From: Litoditis marina
Taxonomy: Eukaryota > Nematoda > Chromadorea > Rhabditida > Rhabditidae
Direction of reading: 5' to 3'
Length of the DNA: 64,000 nucleotides
Assembly: GCA_964036275.1 (NCBI GenBank)
Contig: OZ038436.1
Coordinates: forward strand, 5,178,936-5,242,935
Shown: positions 10,819 to 23,400 of the stretch, one piece after another
Position numbering within the stretch: the stretch's first letter is position 1
Layout of the letters: every line of letters begins with the position of its first letter
The notes under the pieces: generated by a model
The model's input: only the letters and a program-made list of their open reading frames with translations
Databases searched by the model: none
What the model was told of the DNA's origin: nothing
Program-made: the position numbers and the translations under genes

Positions 10819-12453
10819 GAGGGAGAGAGAGGGAAAGAGAAAAAGAGAGCGAGAGAGAGAGGGGGGAAGAGAAAGAGAGAGAGAGAGAAGGAGGGAAAGA
10901 GAGGAATAAGAAAGAGAGAGAGACAGAGAGAGACAGAGAGATGAAAAGGCGCCCAATTAACCACAGAGAGAGAGAGAGAGTGAGTCAGAAAAGAGAGGGA
11001 CAGAGAAAAACGAGAGTATATGCCACATAGATAGCGAAAGAGAGAAGCAGAGAAAACAATGATTGTGTTTCAGGGCCCGAAGGGAGCTCACGGTGAGAAC
11101 GGAAAGGACGGAAAGCCCGGTGCAGCCGGAATGACCGGACCCCAGGGAATGATGGGAATGCCCGGCAGACAGGGAGTCAGCGGACCTCGCGGAGCACCCG
11201 GCAGAGTCATGCAGGTAGGGTGGTTTTTTTTAAAAGAAGGACAACAAACTACCCAAATAGTTATGAATTGAGCACACAGAAGAAAACTCAACAAACATTA
11301 CCATACTAGAAACATGAAAAGTGACAGTAAATAACTGGTCCTAGTGACTAACAATACAAACGTGTAGAAAACAGAACGGAGCGAGAATAGATTCTTCACG
11401 AATGGAGGTGGAAAAAATTTAAAATCAAAACCACACGTGACTGATTCCACTACTAACTTCATCTTAACGTTGTTTTCCACTTAAAGTATTATCCAATGAA
11501 GTATTACAGAGTAATAACCTCCTACTATACTGTCTCTTTTCTTTGATCAACGCAGTCTTACTACGTCACCGCACTCAACGTAACCTAACGTAATCAACGT
11601 AACGTGATCGTAACGTATCAATTGAATGGTCACGTAAACTTAGTATTCTAATGAGACACCGTGCAAAATGTGATTGCACGTTTCTGAGTTCTGCTGTGTT
11701 TACATGTTTCACGTGACTATGCATTTGACTAACAGTATAACTGTCATCATTTCAGATCAACGGACCCGCCGGTCCCGCCGGAAGACCCGGAATGCGCGGT
11801 TTGCCCGGACCTCGCGGAGAAGCCGGCTTGGACGGCGGAAGTCTCGCCGGACCCCCCGGTCAACCCGGACTCGAGGGACGTCCCGGACCCGTTGGACAGG
11901 CTGGACCCAGAGGACCCGAGGTATGGTTCCGGTCATTCATACTGAGACTTGGCATCGTGCCAATGACTTTTTCAGGCTATTTTTCACAAATTCCAAGTTT
12001 TTCAAATAACTACGAATGTTTGTGAGCGGTTGTTTAGTTCCATAAAAACTTGGCTTCAAGAAATCGTCATCAGAAATTTTTTGGCAGGAACTGGTTCGCA
12101 CGATTGAATCGGGCCAGAACATCATGTATAAACTTCCCAATACACAATATACCATCTAATAATAATTAGAATTAGAATAAGAACAATGGAACCCAGACCA
12201 TATTGGGTGAAGTGGGATACTGACCTAATTGAATGGGGCGAAAACGCGTTATCAGATGCCTCAAATCTCGGTAATGGAGAATTTCGGGTATTTTACATAT
12301 TTTCCAGTACTGTACTTTTTTATCAAAGAAGTTATTTTGTTGTGAACTACATTAGTTATTCTCAAACTGTAATTCCAGGGTCAACGTGGACCCACCGGAG
12401 AGCCAGGCGGCTGCGAGCACTGTCCCGTCCCCCGCACTCCCCCCGGTTACTAG
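9135..12453 (+). CDS. Cuticle collagen (nematode), 7 exons
   Basis: Encodes a 319-aa structural collagen of the exoskeleton, secreted by the hypodermis. Exons: 9135-9317, 9534-9651, 10032-10207, 10645-10746, 11074-11214, 11756-11920, 12379-12453; all phases agree. The N-terminus has the charged segment and hydrophobic anchor typical of the family ([20 protein letters not shown]), then a furin-like site RAKRQ in exon 2, a Gly/Tyr-rich stretch, a cysteine cluster (CCSC), Gly-X-Y blocks separated by a CIIC interruption, and a terminal CEHCPVP..PPGY cysteine box. The ATG at 9135 was chosen as the first in frame; 9150 is an alternative. A polyadenylation signal AATAAA is at 12491. Six introns are more than usual for Caenorhabditis collagens. 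Intron 4 is largely a GA microsatellite, and introns 5 and 6 carry MITEs. The family is certain; the orthologue is not assigned. Confidence 0.93.
10747..11073 (+). repeat. GA-rich microsatellite filling collagen intron 4
   Basis: Most of intron 4 is an imperfect (GA)n purine tract with GAAAGA and GGGAGA variants on the sense strand. It yields long low-complexity open frames that are not genes. A similar sense-strand (GA)n tract fills an intron of the transporter near 60130-60391. Confidence 0.9.
11616..11735. repeat. MITE family B, copy 2, in collagen intron 5
   Basis: Begins around ATTGAATGGTCACGTAAACT and ends at TTTCACGTGACTATGCATTT, about 20 bp before the 3' splice site of collagen exon 6 (11756). 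The interior CTGAGTTCTGCTGTGTTTAC matches the other copies in reverse orientation. Confidence 0.75.
11924..12135. repeat. MITE family G, copy 2, in collagen intron 6
   Basis: Starts within a few bases of the exon 6 splice donor with GGTTCCGGTCATTCATACTG and runs through CAAATTCCAAGTTTTTCAAA, matching the copy at 43185-43320. The right end is less clear, around GGCAGGAACTGGTTCGCACG. Confidence 0.6.
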
Positions 12454-13146
12454 AAGATGCCAAAAACGCCCAATCAGGGTGAAATCAATCAATAAACGTA
12501 TAATAAAACGTTCTGTACACTTTATTACACATTATTCACACGAAACACAGATCTGAAGTTCATGGAAAAGTTATATAAAAAGTGAAATGATGAAATTTCC
12601 CTTTTACAAACACAAGAATGTTTTTCTGAAATGAGAAAAAAAATCGCTACACTTAGCCACTTCTGATATGAATAACGTGTTCCACGTAAATAACTGTTCG
12701 ATCAAACTTTTAGTTGCGTACACTTTATAGTATGTGACGACCAACTCTCCACACAATCATGAAACCTTCAGATGGAAAAAACATTGAGAAACGGTTGAAA
12801 TTGACTCAAATGTTTCTCGGTTGTTAGGCCGTGTTGCTTGTAGTATGATGATCCGAACAAAACAAAGAAGCATCACACACATGGATCCACATATCAATGG
12901 AAACTCCAGAGTGAACAACACTGAGAAACGGTTAAAAGAATAGAATATAAGATTTATCGAATCACAAATGGGTTCAAAAGTTGAATACGAGAAAAAAGCA
13001 AAAAGATTCCGAGTGAAATGAATTCCAAATGGTGGTAAGTTTTGTTTTCCACTTATTGATGACTCAAATGTTTCTAGGTGGCTATAAGAGAGTCTTTGTT
13101 GCTTGTAAAATGATAATTCCATTTAGTTGCCATGTTCCCCATAAAG

Positions 13147-13330
13147 ACAGCAGATGGTTCAATTGATTGAGCGATGCGGGGCGAACGGTTGTTGATTATC
13201 TGCCAGCAGTTGAGAGAGTGCGTAGATCGATGATACGCAGACGAACTGGCCGCTCGCCAAACCCGTCCCATACAAAATCGATGTTACTGTGTCCACAACG
13301 GTTTGGCAAATCTGATACACAAACATATAC
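13147..13330. repeat. Dispersed repeat family I, copy 1
   Basis: Contains TTGAGCGATGCGGGGCGAAC, a CTGCCAGCAGTTGAGAGAGT segment, GATGATACGCAGACGAACTG and GTGTCCACAACGGTTTGGCA. An inverse copy lies at 41562-41742 and partial copies near 36478-36545 and 58130-58245. Parallel short open frames in two copies (SDxGRxVVxYLPAVERVxRS) reflect shared DNA, not evidence of a protein. Confidence 0.6.
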
Positions 13331-14136
13331 AAACATGGATCTTTGTTGCTCGTTTTTTCTATTAAAGTCCTTTTCACTCCTATCGACAATCCTACAGTAC
13401 ACTATAAAACTTTTCACTAACTGGTTTCTCTTGCAAATCTCCGGGTGAGCGAGCGATTGCTGAAACATTCAGAAGTAAATTGCTTAACAATAAACAACGG
13501 ATAAACTTTCAATACCGTGTTCTTACTGAAAGCCAAATGATATATTCAATTCTTCTTTTACGATATAACTCTCGTAAATTCGGCAAAGAGCGGTCAAAAG
13601 AAATTAGTCAACAAAACTGAATAGAGAATAAATTGAGAATTCCAGTGAGGAATTGTGCACTTTTCATTGCACATTTTAGAGGTCTGTCATTGAACATGTT
13701 TCGCTGTTAATTACAAATTCGCGTTCGGTCGAAACTGTATTGCAACAAATCTAGAGGAGAGGGTAAATCAATATATATGACAGCCACGCTGTACAAACAG
13801 TAATTTACTGTTTCGCAACGACGCTTGTTCTGAGAATGTGCTGCGGTTGCTCAGCCAGACCTTATGTTTTGCTGTGATTGTAGTTTGGTTGTCTCATTAG
13901 ATCGAACTACGAATCTTGATTAAAATAGTTCATTGAAATAGAATAGTTTATGGAAATCACAAGTGAGTTTCGAAGTGTGAATACGAATAAAAATGCAAAA
14001 TTATTCGAAAGTCCCGTGCGATGGTTGTTGCGAAAGAATGCAAGAAATCTTGAATTCCTCCCACTTTGACATTGTAACGTTGGTATTATTTATTCATGCT
14101 TTCTATACTTCTCTTTTCTAATTCTGAGTTCGTATG

Positions 14137-14290
14137 CTAGAATATTCCGGCACCTTCATCTCATCCTGCGTTTCGTCAAACATACGCTATTTCTCTGCTC
14201 CTAAACCCCGCCGGGATACGAGTGGAGCGAAATAGTGAGGCAGAGCGAGAGACGCAGGATGGGATGAAGGTGTCGGGGTCTTCTGTCAAA
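14137..14290. repeat. Palindromic MITE family C, copy 1
   Basis: About 150 bp with inverted arms GGCACCTTCATCTCATCCTG and CAGGATGGGATGAAGGTGTC, and a centre of CGCTATTTCTCTGCTC..GAGCGAAATAG. Copies at 26095-26252, 39765-39910 and 60734-60861, and a partial one near 62652-62715. Confidence 0.75.
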
Positions 14291-14477
14291 CGTATTCTCA
14301 AAGGAAAAGCAAAAGTTCTCATTTACAGCACTACTGGTACACAAAACCATTGAAACTACTACTGTTATCTATAATATTCCTAATCAGTATTCAAATAGCA
14401 CACACAGATTCGGTGGTTCTTATCTTTTTTTCTCCATTGCCACAGAGGCTGTATTCGGAGAAAAAGTGTTTTTCTAG

Positions 14478-17400
14478 ATGTTTCTTCCCGCTCTGCTCCT
14501 CGTGATTTGTGGTTTCCAGCAGGTTCATACACAATGTCCCAGTGGGTCTGTGTACAATTCTGATGCAGACAGGTTGGTTAACTTATCACTTAACGAAGGA
14601 CGTTATGTATGACATAAAAACCATGGTCTGTTCCACGCACTTATAACCCTCTACAGTAATATTTGAGAACTTCTAGATCAACGTTTCGTAGTTCGATGTT
14701 TTTGGAATGACTTCAATTTTCGCTATTGTATTTTCTATCTATGCTATTACAAACACTAAACGTTGGGAACCAAAATAATGATTTATTGATTAGAAAAAGC
14801 CTTCTAAACATGTGACAGATTACTGTAGAAGGACATCGATTGGTTAAACGAACTGTAATTCACCTGTGTTCTGTTAGTTCCGTCGTGTTCATTGTTATAG
14901 TATATTTTTTAAATTAATACAGTTGCAATAGAACTCTAATCAATTACTTTGTGATACATACCCTATTCAAAACCAACCTATGCGGTAAAATTCGTTCAAG
15001 CAGGACGATTATGTGGACCAATTTCGTGTCAAAGGTCTTTGAACGGCTATTGAAAAATGTATTGCAATTTGAAGAACTGAAGCATTGCGAGTGGTCCACA
15101 TAACCTTCTTTCTTTAGTTATGATTCACGATCAATCTGCGAAATCTACAATCATTATTTGTAGTGCCACATACACCAATGTGGAACGACAGGTGTTCAAT
15201 CGCGAATGAACATTCTATTCTATTCTATTCTATTTTCACTTAATTTTGATTTACGATCTGCGGAAAAAAATTGAAACAAATTTTCAGATGTTTTTTGTTC
15301 TCAAGCGACGCGGCTATCTATTTCAAAGCAGAGGAGAATTGCGAAGAATGGGGAGGCCATTTGACGGCTATCACCAACGCATTCGAGAACTTTTTCATCA
15401 TGGGTGGGCTAATTTACAGTGTACTAGATTGAAATTGAATAGTCACGTAAAGTTAGCATTCGAATGAGGCATCGTGTACTTTGTCAGTGCAAGTGTCTGA
15501 GTTCTGCTGTGTTTAACATGTTTGACGTGACTATGCAATTGCCTATCCGATTTTGTAGTTTGTATTGTTACTATAGCTTGGTAGATGCTAGGTTGGATGC
15601 GCAAGTCCAGATTGCGCAAACACCCGGGGTTATGGAAAAGAACAGATAGACAGACTGCGCAATGCTATCGAACAACTTTCCAAACACCGCGCTGAAGCGA
15701 AATGGGGTATTGCCCGCATATTGCGGGCATGGTGACGAGTGACATACGTATTTGCAAATAACACACCATCGCGCCATATTGCGTACGAAATTTGCCTTAT
15801 TATCTCTCTAATATATTTTATATATTTGTGGTTTTCCTATTGTTTTATGTATTATATTGTTCTGCTTGACCTATTCTGAAACTGTATTAGGATGGATTAT
15901 GATTAGACTATTGAAATTGGGTAATTCTGGAGTATGTGGTCGGTAACCCTTGCATTAAATGCAAAAAACGTATAAAATACATTAAATGAGTCACAGCGTG
16001 AAATAATAGGGCTTAGGATTAGTATAATACGTTGTAAGTCAAATGAGAACCTGAAGCTATTAAGATCATGAAAACCCCGTACATTGTTTGATTAGTTACC
16101 CCCTGAAAGAAAACCGTAAACCATGCCCCTCCCATTTTGGTAAAAATGCTTGTTTGGAGTATAAATTGTAGTTTTTTTACTGAGGTTATCAGTTTGTTAA
16201 GTGTCTCCATTCATTAAGGTATTATCGAAGATTCAAGACTTTCCGACTAGTCAATATTTGTTTTCTAGGTTGTTAGGTTAGAGCGGCGATTAATTTATAC
16301 ATTACGTTATTAGAACGTATACACTACGCTCATATATATTGCATATTGCATTTTTATGCAACATATTGACTTTAGTATGTAATTTAAGTTAAATATATGA
16401 ATCAGCAATTAGATTGAATGAGTCAATTGGCAATTTGAAATTCAGCTAGTTTTAAACCTGGTTGGACGGAAGGGTCCAGTTTTGGGGCCGCGGTTCGTTA
16501 TATCATCGATTTATTTTCAATGGGGTCTGGTGTTTGATTGGGATTGTTTTTAAATAATAAATGTTTGACAATTTACTATTATATTATTATATTACAATTT
16601 TAGAGAGCTGTAATGGTTTCCAATTATAGCTAAATGTATGCATACACCAGTAAGGTCTGACTTATCGATAGAACGTAGTTCGTTTTTAGATTTAAACACA
16701 TGAACATTAATGATTTTGAATCAGAATTAGACAAATTACCTCTTCTCTGACGCAAAAGTAGTCCGTTTTCGGAATTTTTCTGTCTATTCCGACAACCTTA
16801 CTGGAGTATGAATGTATGATTTCCTTACTGACTTTTTTACAGGCTCGAATTCTCACAAAGAAGGCGCAGCATATGTTTGTTCATGGCGTAAGTGCCAATC
16901 AAGCGTCCGATTTCGTACGAAAAGAAGCTTCACCTCGGTGAGTGAGCACTTAATAATTGAAAGCAATTAGTAAATCGTGACTTCTATAAACTTTGTCCGT
17001 TTCTCAATATACTTATTATCAGCATTTTATATTCATATTTCAGCGCTCTGAAATATATGCTCGAGCCGAAATCTTTGGCCCGAAAATTACGAAGAAGCTC
17101 AGGAGGACATCGACATCAGGACTCTTATCCTTTCATATGTGACTCGACCGAGAAGTGGCTACAATTTGGAGGTAAGATTCATTCAATTTAATTGTGTTCA
17201 TGGTTTTTACGAAACGTATGCATTATCATTGCATTGGCATGGAATTGTGACATTGCCATGTAAATATCACGTGGCCTCACCACTTTAATATACTAGTTAC
17301 TTGCTCTCTGATCTCAATACAGTTAAAATACTTTTGTCCAAGGTGTGTTCTGGGTTATTTCTTTTTGGTTATTTTTGGGGTTATTTCTTGAGGTGACTCA

Positions 17401-20400
17401 CAATTTTAACTCCCTCCTCCCTCTATATATATATTTATATTATATTATATTTTTTGGCAGTTTTCTATTTTGCAGGTTCGTCGGTTATATTATATAACGA
17501 CACTATTACTACTGATCAGCCTGATGGAATTATTGTATTGGGAACTAGATTTGGAATAAGAGCACTTGAGAACGGATCTGGACATCTTCATCTAGACGGT
17601 GAATATAAACGTCCGCCGCCCAACTATCGCCAAGTGTATAATGTGGGCACTCAGGTTGGTCGAATCTCATTATATATTTTTCTGAAGTTCGCGCTCTGTT
17701 TTTTATTCTATCTTAAGGAAAAAGTTTACTTTCACCCCCCGTGGTGGGGGGTGAAAGTAACACAGGACCTATTTCGGTTGAAACGAAAAAAGTGGAGGGC
17801 GAAAGTAAAATAATCCCTATCTTAATCGTATATTAATGTTCTCAACATATATCTCAATCAAAATCGTAATTGTAGATCATTGGTAAATAGCTATAAAGTT
17901 TTTTGATCACTTAACCTTAATTTTATCTTACCTTACCATCTTACTATCTTACTATTCTATCGATCAGATAATCATGTTTGTTTGTAGTACGAAGGCAAAT
18001 TCGTCAATATATTCTCTTGCCTGATTGGAGGAAAGCAGGAGCAGCTATACACAAAGTTATTCGGAATACTCAAGCAGCTCGCGGACTTCAGCAATATACG
18101 TCATTTCCATTTAGGTAAGAGGGCATATTGATAGGGGAAACAACTTACGTAATGGTGTTACTGAGAGTAATTTACTTCACTCATTTACTTATATACTTCA
18201 CTCAATTACTTATATACTTATATAATTCAATCATTTACTCATTTATTTACACTCATTTACTTATATACTCATATAATTCACACATTTACTTATTTATTTA
18301 CATTCATTTACTTATATACTTATATAATTCACTCATTTACTTATTTATTTACATTCATTTACTTATATACTTATATAATTCACTCATTTACTTATTTATT
18401 TACATTCATTTACTTATATACTTATATAATTCACTCATTTACTTCAGTCTACAGAGTTTCAGATTTTGAGACGGGAGCCGTTAACGCTGTGAAATCCGTA
18501 TTTCCTGGGGTGTCTATCTGGCTGTGCTGGTTCCACCTGACTCAATCTTTGCTCAAACAAGCTCCGTTGAAAGGTGAGTATTATTTAATGAGTTGTTTGA
18601 AATAGAGGAATTTTGTTTAGGATAAATGATTTCTCCTATCATTTTATGAAAGTACCTTTTTTCCAATCCGGAACAGAAAAAATAACACTATTTATCCTCA
18701 TTAATTTAATATTTGCGGTGTTGTGAACCATTGATCACATTTTCCACGTGCATCTTTTTTATACGTGCATCTTTTTTATTCTCTATGTGGTATAGTTTAG
18801 ATTTGTTACAGGACTGGATATTATTGGAAACACCACTGATCTGCTAGTATTCGATTACATTTACCATATCGCGTACCTGAAACCTGCTGATATTGAGGAT
18901 GCATTCGGGGAAGTGTTGGACTATCTGGAAACACTACCTGCGAAAACTGCACAGCGATATGACGGTGAGAAAATATTTCTACACACGCTTTAGACTTTTA
19001 GACTATTTACGCATAATCATCTTGGCTTCAACGTTACAATAATTTTGAGTTGGATAGGAGTTTCTTCCTTTTTTGTTTGGAACTGGACACGTTCTGGGTG
19101 TTTGCATTGGGCTAATCTACTTTCGATACTGTTAAGCAGTTTTTAATTTAATGTAAATGTAATGGCTCTCCGTTACTTTCCTTACATAATTGCTTTTCCA
19201 GCTTTCATCGACTATGCTGCTCAGTTTTATATTGGTTGGCAAGACGCGCAAGGGAATGAGAGAGCACCTAGGTTTTCGCCGGAGATGTGGTCCTTGAATC
19301 ACCGTCTCATGAACGATCTTCCCATCACGAACAATTGTGCTGAATCCTACAACTCGGAGCTTGGCGTAAGTAGTTAGTTCTCCCCACCTAAGTTCCAGTT
19401 CTGGCACCCAAAGTAGTGCGATCAATAGGTGTTTTCCTCAAGAAAGTGATTATTTTAGAGCTGGAATAGCTCAGTACGAGTGAGATTGAATGAACTTGAT
19501 GTTCCTCAATTACTAATAGCATGTCCGGCTCGAATAGATCATATTCCCCGTTCACCCAAATTATACCCCGTTTTAATCGTTTAGCTCACAGGAAGGAGCC
19601 AAAATTTTCTAAAATAGCCGAAAAATTATTGAACTAGCGAAATTTCAAGCTCACATCATAACTGTGTTTTATTGCAGAGGTACTGCAAACGCAAGCCGAG
19701 TACATTCCAATATGTACGTTCTCTCAAACGCCTGTGGTCTCACAGGAAGACTATGAGAGATCAACTAATTGCCAAAGGGAAACTTCCTGCTCCTCGAACG
19801 GGTTTCACGGTGACCGAATGTGCCCACAATATGAAGGATAGGATAATGAAACCGAGATACGACGGGCAAACCTGGTTGGAATACCTAGTTCAATGCATGT
19901 AAACTGTACCCTTCTTCGTTTTTGTTTCTAGAATTCAAGATTCTCACAAAACTGTGTTGGGTTTACGGTTTTCTAGGCACGTGTTATAGATAATGTTCCC
20001 ACTTCTATAGAGATTTAGGATGATGTTATAGAACATTTTCATCGAAACATATGGTTTCTCTCTTCCCATTATTTAGCAGAGTTTGATAGAGTTTTATTGA
20101 GGATACTTTATGTATAATTGTATGTATATATGCATACATATATATTTCTTTTATTTATAGCTGTTCAAAGTGTATGTGTATATGTTGCGAGATTCAAATT
20201 TGGTAGTTAGATTTCTATTTAGGCATTACAGGTACTTATACCGGTACTATGAGCTGCTTACAGCAGTTTCATTTTGCAGGAATCAAAAACCATGTGTATT
20301 TCGTTACGAGTGGCTCTTTAACTGGTTTGTTCTTGCGTGAAAGTTTGTTTTTATCCTTCGTTCCTATGTTAGTTTTATTTGTTAGTTTCAAGAATTCAAA

Positions 20401-23400
20401 TGTTGTGGTTTGAAATTTGATAAATATTTTTGTTTTATATCCAATCAAAAAATCTGCTAAAATGTATGTAAATTTCCACAGTCTACTACAGAAATGTACT
20501 CATACTAGTTGGAGATGAACAGAACTCTCGAAAGTGGAACTTTGTAGACGTTACAGACCCATCGTGCTAGAGATTTTGAAAAGAACATTCCATTTGGCCT
20601 TCAAAAATAACGTTTGCTTTTGAATTGATTAAATCCGAACCTCTGATTCTGAAACCTTGAAACTCGAAAATAAATTAGGTGAACATGTGTTTTTAAAGAG
20701 TATTCAAGAACATACAAACTGATTTCATTTCCTATCTTGAATTGAGCCCGTGATACTGCAACTTTCAATTAGTGGAAACCGATCCTGTGAAATATGGGTG
20801 TGCATTCCAAAATTTAAAAAAACCGCACATGTGTTTACAAAACATTCGCAACTTGCGAAACATAACTTGTATCTGTAAACTTCGACAAGAATGTTTGCGT
20901 TTGAATTTACTAAATCTGAACCTGTGCTTTTAAAACCTTGAAAATTAAAAAACATATTAAACTGAACATATGTTTTCAAACCCTTTGAAATAAACAAATG
21001 TGTTAAAGAGAGTTGAAACTGAACATTTTACTCATCCGAACCTCAGTCCGTGTTACTGGAAGTTTCAACTTAGTGAAAACCCTATACAAAATCATGTGAA
21101 ATGCAAAAGTGCCGATCCTCAGACCCGCGGTAGTGTATTGCGCGCAGCCACCCCATTGGGGGGTCGACCGCGGTCGTGTTAACTAGATTTTCTGCGTCCT
21201 TTCATGTCACCCGTGTGAGTAAATATTTTTGGCAACCTGCCTATATGGCCTCTTTCATAACCCCTGGTGCTTTGCGCAATCTGGACCTGCGCTAATGACC
21301 TAGACTCGCTTGGTACATATACGATACAGTAGTTGTAGCGTACAGTATTATGCAGCATTAATACTTTTTACGTCGGCGTTAACGCAGTAGAAAATATAAG
21401 TATCGATGGACTTCGGCGTTAACGCCAACTTTTGGCGTGACGTTTTTCGAAAATTTCCATTCATACTTATTTTGGCGTTAACGCCGGAATTTGCAACGCC
21501 GCGTTATTCAAATGACGTCGCGTTTAACGTTTGCAGCTTCAAACGTTTTTTGATAAAACGCTGACGTTTTTAACAAGTTTATTACATTATATTAATTTCG
21601 AGGTTATGTTCACTGGATTTTTTCACTTAACGCGCATAACTATCGATTTGGTCGCTTTCAATCATATTCTTACCCTTTTTCATCCATATTTCAGGATTTT
21701 GGCAAAAACTCGCAGTTTTTCAAAAACAAATAAAATAGTATTTCGAATATCCTAAACGAGACGAAATATAAAAAAATGTACCACATATAAATTGGCGGTT
21801 GAGATAAAGTTTGTAATTGTTCAATGCTTTGAGTCTTGGCTCGGCGTTAACGCCGTGCGTTGAAAACAGGACGTGTTTACATGCTTGCTGGCGTTAACGC
21901 CGACGTTTAACGCCGACGTAAAAAGTATGAATGCTGCCTTACACTCAGAATTAACAATGCTTGTACCAGAATGTTACACAGTCGATTCGTCGTCAGCTGG
22001 TTCTACTGTTGTTTCTGGCATGTCACTGGATCGATGTCTCAGAACATACGAATGTCCACTATGAGGAACCATTTTTAACACTAGTGTACAAGAGGATTTT
22101 TTCATAGTAATGTGATATTTATAAGGATCACCGTCTGGAAGCAATGCGGGGTGATATAATGAAAATATGAATATGAGATATTTTTCTAGATAAGATGTCA
22201 TCCAGTCAATCTGCTACCAATTCACCTGACTACTGGATAGGCCTCAACACTCTGATGACTTCCCAGTGGGCGTGGATTGACAAAACCCCCGTTACGTTCA
22301 CGAACTGGATTGCAGGTTTGCTGTTTGCATGCATTGATTAATCGGTTCACATGTAAGAGGGTAAAGTACATCGCGTTTTATCAATACAATAAAACCACCA
22401 CGAACAAAACTGAATTTTATGGTCTTTGCAATCCATGCAAGGGCCATATTCTTGGTTTTGCCTAGTTGCAATTCATTAAAGAAACCGTTTCGTTATAATC
22501 TGAGTTTCACGAAAAATTCAAAAAGCTTAAAAAAGTTTCGCAATGTCTTCGCATAGACCATGCAAAAACTTTCATATTGAAAATTTGTAAAATTTGCATA
22601 ACATCAAGCATTAAAAAAGAGGACATGAACATTTTCACTGTGACGCAACTTGACTTGGTTTCTTTACGTCCAGATTTATTTTCATTTTGTAGTCTCTAAT
22701 TGTGTTTTCGTATATGCAAGAAAGTTTTAAAAATATTTTTGTACTTCTATAGGCTATTTGGAGCATACCCCGTACGCAACTCCCCTATCGGTGTCATTAA
22801 GCCGCTTTTCTTAGCAAACGAAGCAAGATAGACATATAAAAGTATATATTTTTGATAATGGTTTTTCATTTGCCAAATGGTCAGATTGTTAACTCATAAG
22901 TCAAAATTAGAGCGGGACAGATTCTTTAAAGAGGGGCAAAAAAAGCTAGTCAAAGGTGACCCGGGGTATTAAATATAACGTCGCGCGCGCCAAAACAGGC
23001 AAACACTTGTCAACCGTATGCAAACTAGGTTTGTTAGTTTGAATTAAAACTAATACTTATCGGTTTCTCTTGATAAGCTCTTCCATATAAACTTTCTTTC
23101 TTTCCCCCTATAACGTACGTTGTTGATGTTTCGAAAACGTCGAAAAATCAATAGATTAACAGAAAACCTAAAAAAAAAACAGGAATCTGGCTCCTCTTAG
23201 GTCTCCTACAACACAGAAGTAAATAGAAGTTAATGGCATGGTTGGGAGTGACACACTTTGCAGTGCACTGGAATGTTTCTGTGCTGCTCTATAACGCGCT
23301 TCTCTTCTGATATGCATTAAACAGAATTCATTTCAACCTACAGTGTGAGAAACAACTATGTTGGATTTCTTATTTGAACCGAAACACGAGGTAGTATAGA

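Larger units (their letters stand above)
12484..14470. other. Intergenic region between collagen and lectin genes
   Basis: No exon chain seen. It contains a dispersed ~185-bp repeat at 13147-13330 (inverse copy at 41562-41742), imperfect local repeats at 12770-13110 around GAGAAACGGTTGAAA and ACTCAAATGTTTCT, and a palindromic MITE at 14137-14290. Confidence 0.5.
16843..19902 (+). pseudogene. MULE transposase with FLYWCH-type N-terminal segment
   Basis: Exons: 16843-16937, 17044-17171, 17476-17654, 17988-18114, 18448-18573, 18812-18964, 19202-19365, 19678-19902 (about 399 codons; a first exon with ATG was not found). The first exon carries an EGAAYVCSWRKCQ zinc-binding-like segment. The core shows LHLDGEYKRPPPNYRQVY (first catalytic Asp region), SDFETGAVNAV (second Asp), CWFHLTQSL (the C-x2-H of MULE cores) and TNNCAESYNSELG. 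Phases agree except at exon 17044-17171, where the incoming frame (RSEIYARAEIFGPK) ends in TGA and the outgoing frame is shifted by one base, so this copy probably has one frameshift. Otherwise it is open, which suggests recent activity. Confidence 0.8.
15590..21310 (+). mobile_element. Mutator-like element (MULE) in lectin intron 2
   Basis: A ~5.7-kb DNA transposon. Near-terminal inverted repeats: GCGCAAGTCCAGATTGCGCA at 15600-15619 followed by AACACCCGGGGTTATGG, matched in inverse by CCATAAAGC-like sequence at 21256-21299 whose complement reads GCGCAGGTCCAGATTGCGCA then CACCAGGGGTTATG. Between them is a spliced MULE transposase (16843-19902) in the same orientation as the host lectin gene, plus a ~290-bp subterminal duplication at 20610-21110. 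Exact ends and the 8-10 bp target duplication usual for MULEs could not be fixed by eye. Confidence 0.75.

Noticed and set aside
10636..10964. Open frames on both strands of Arg/Glu or Ser/Leu repeats
   Set aside because: They are translations of the (GA)n microsatellite in collagen intron 4.
13167..13448. Protein-coding gene suggested by similar frames at 13167 and 41719
   Set aside because: The similarity is explained by a dispersed DNA repeat; the frames diverge and end at different places, without splice or start context.
18128..18469. 113-codon Tyr/Leu/Ile-rich frame
   Set aside because: Produced by the AT-rich minisatellite in a transposase intron.
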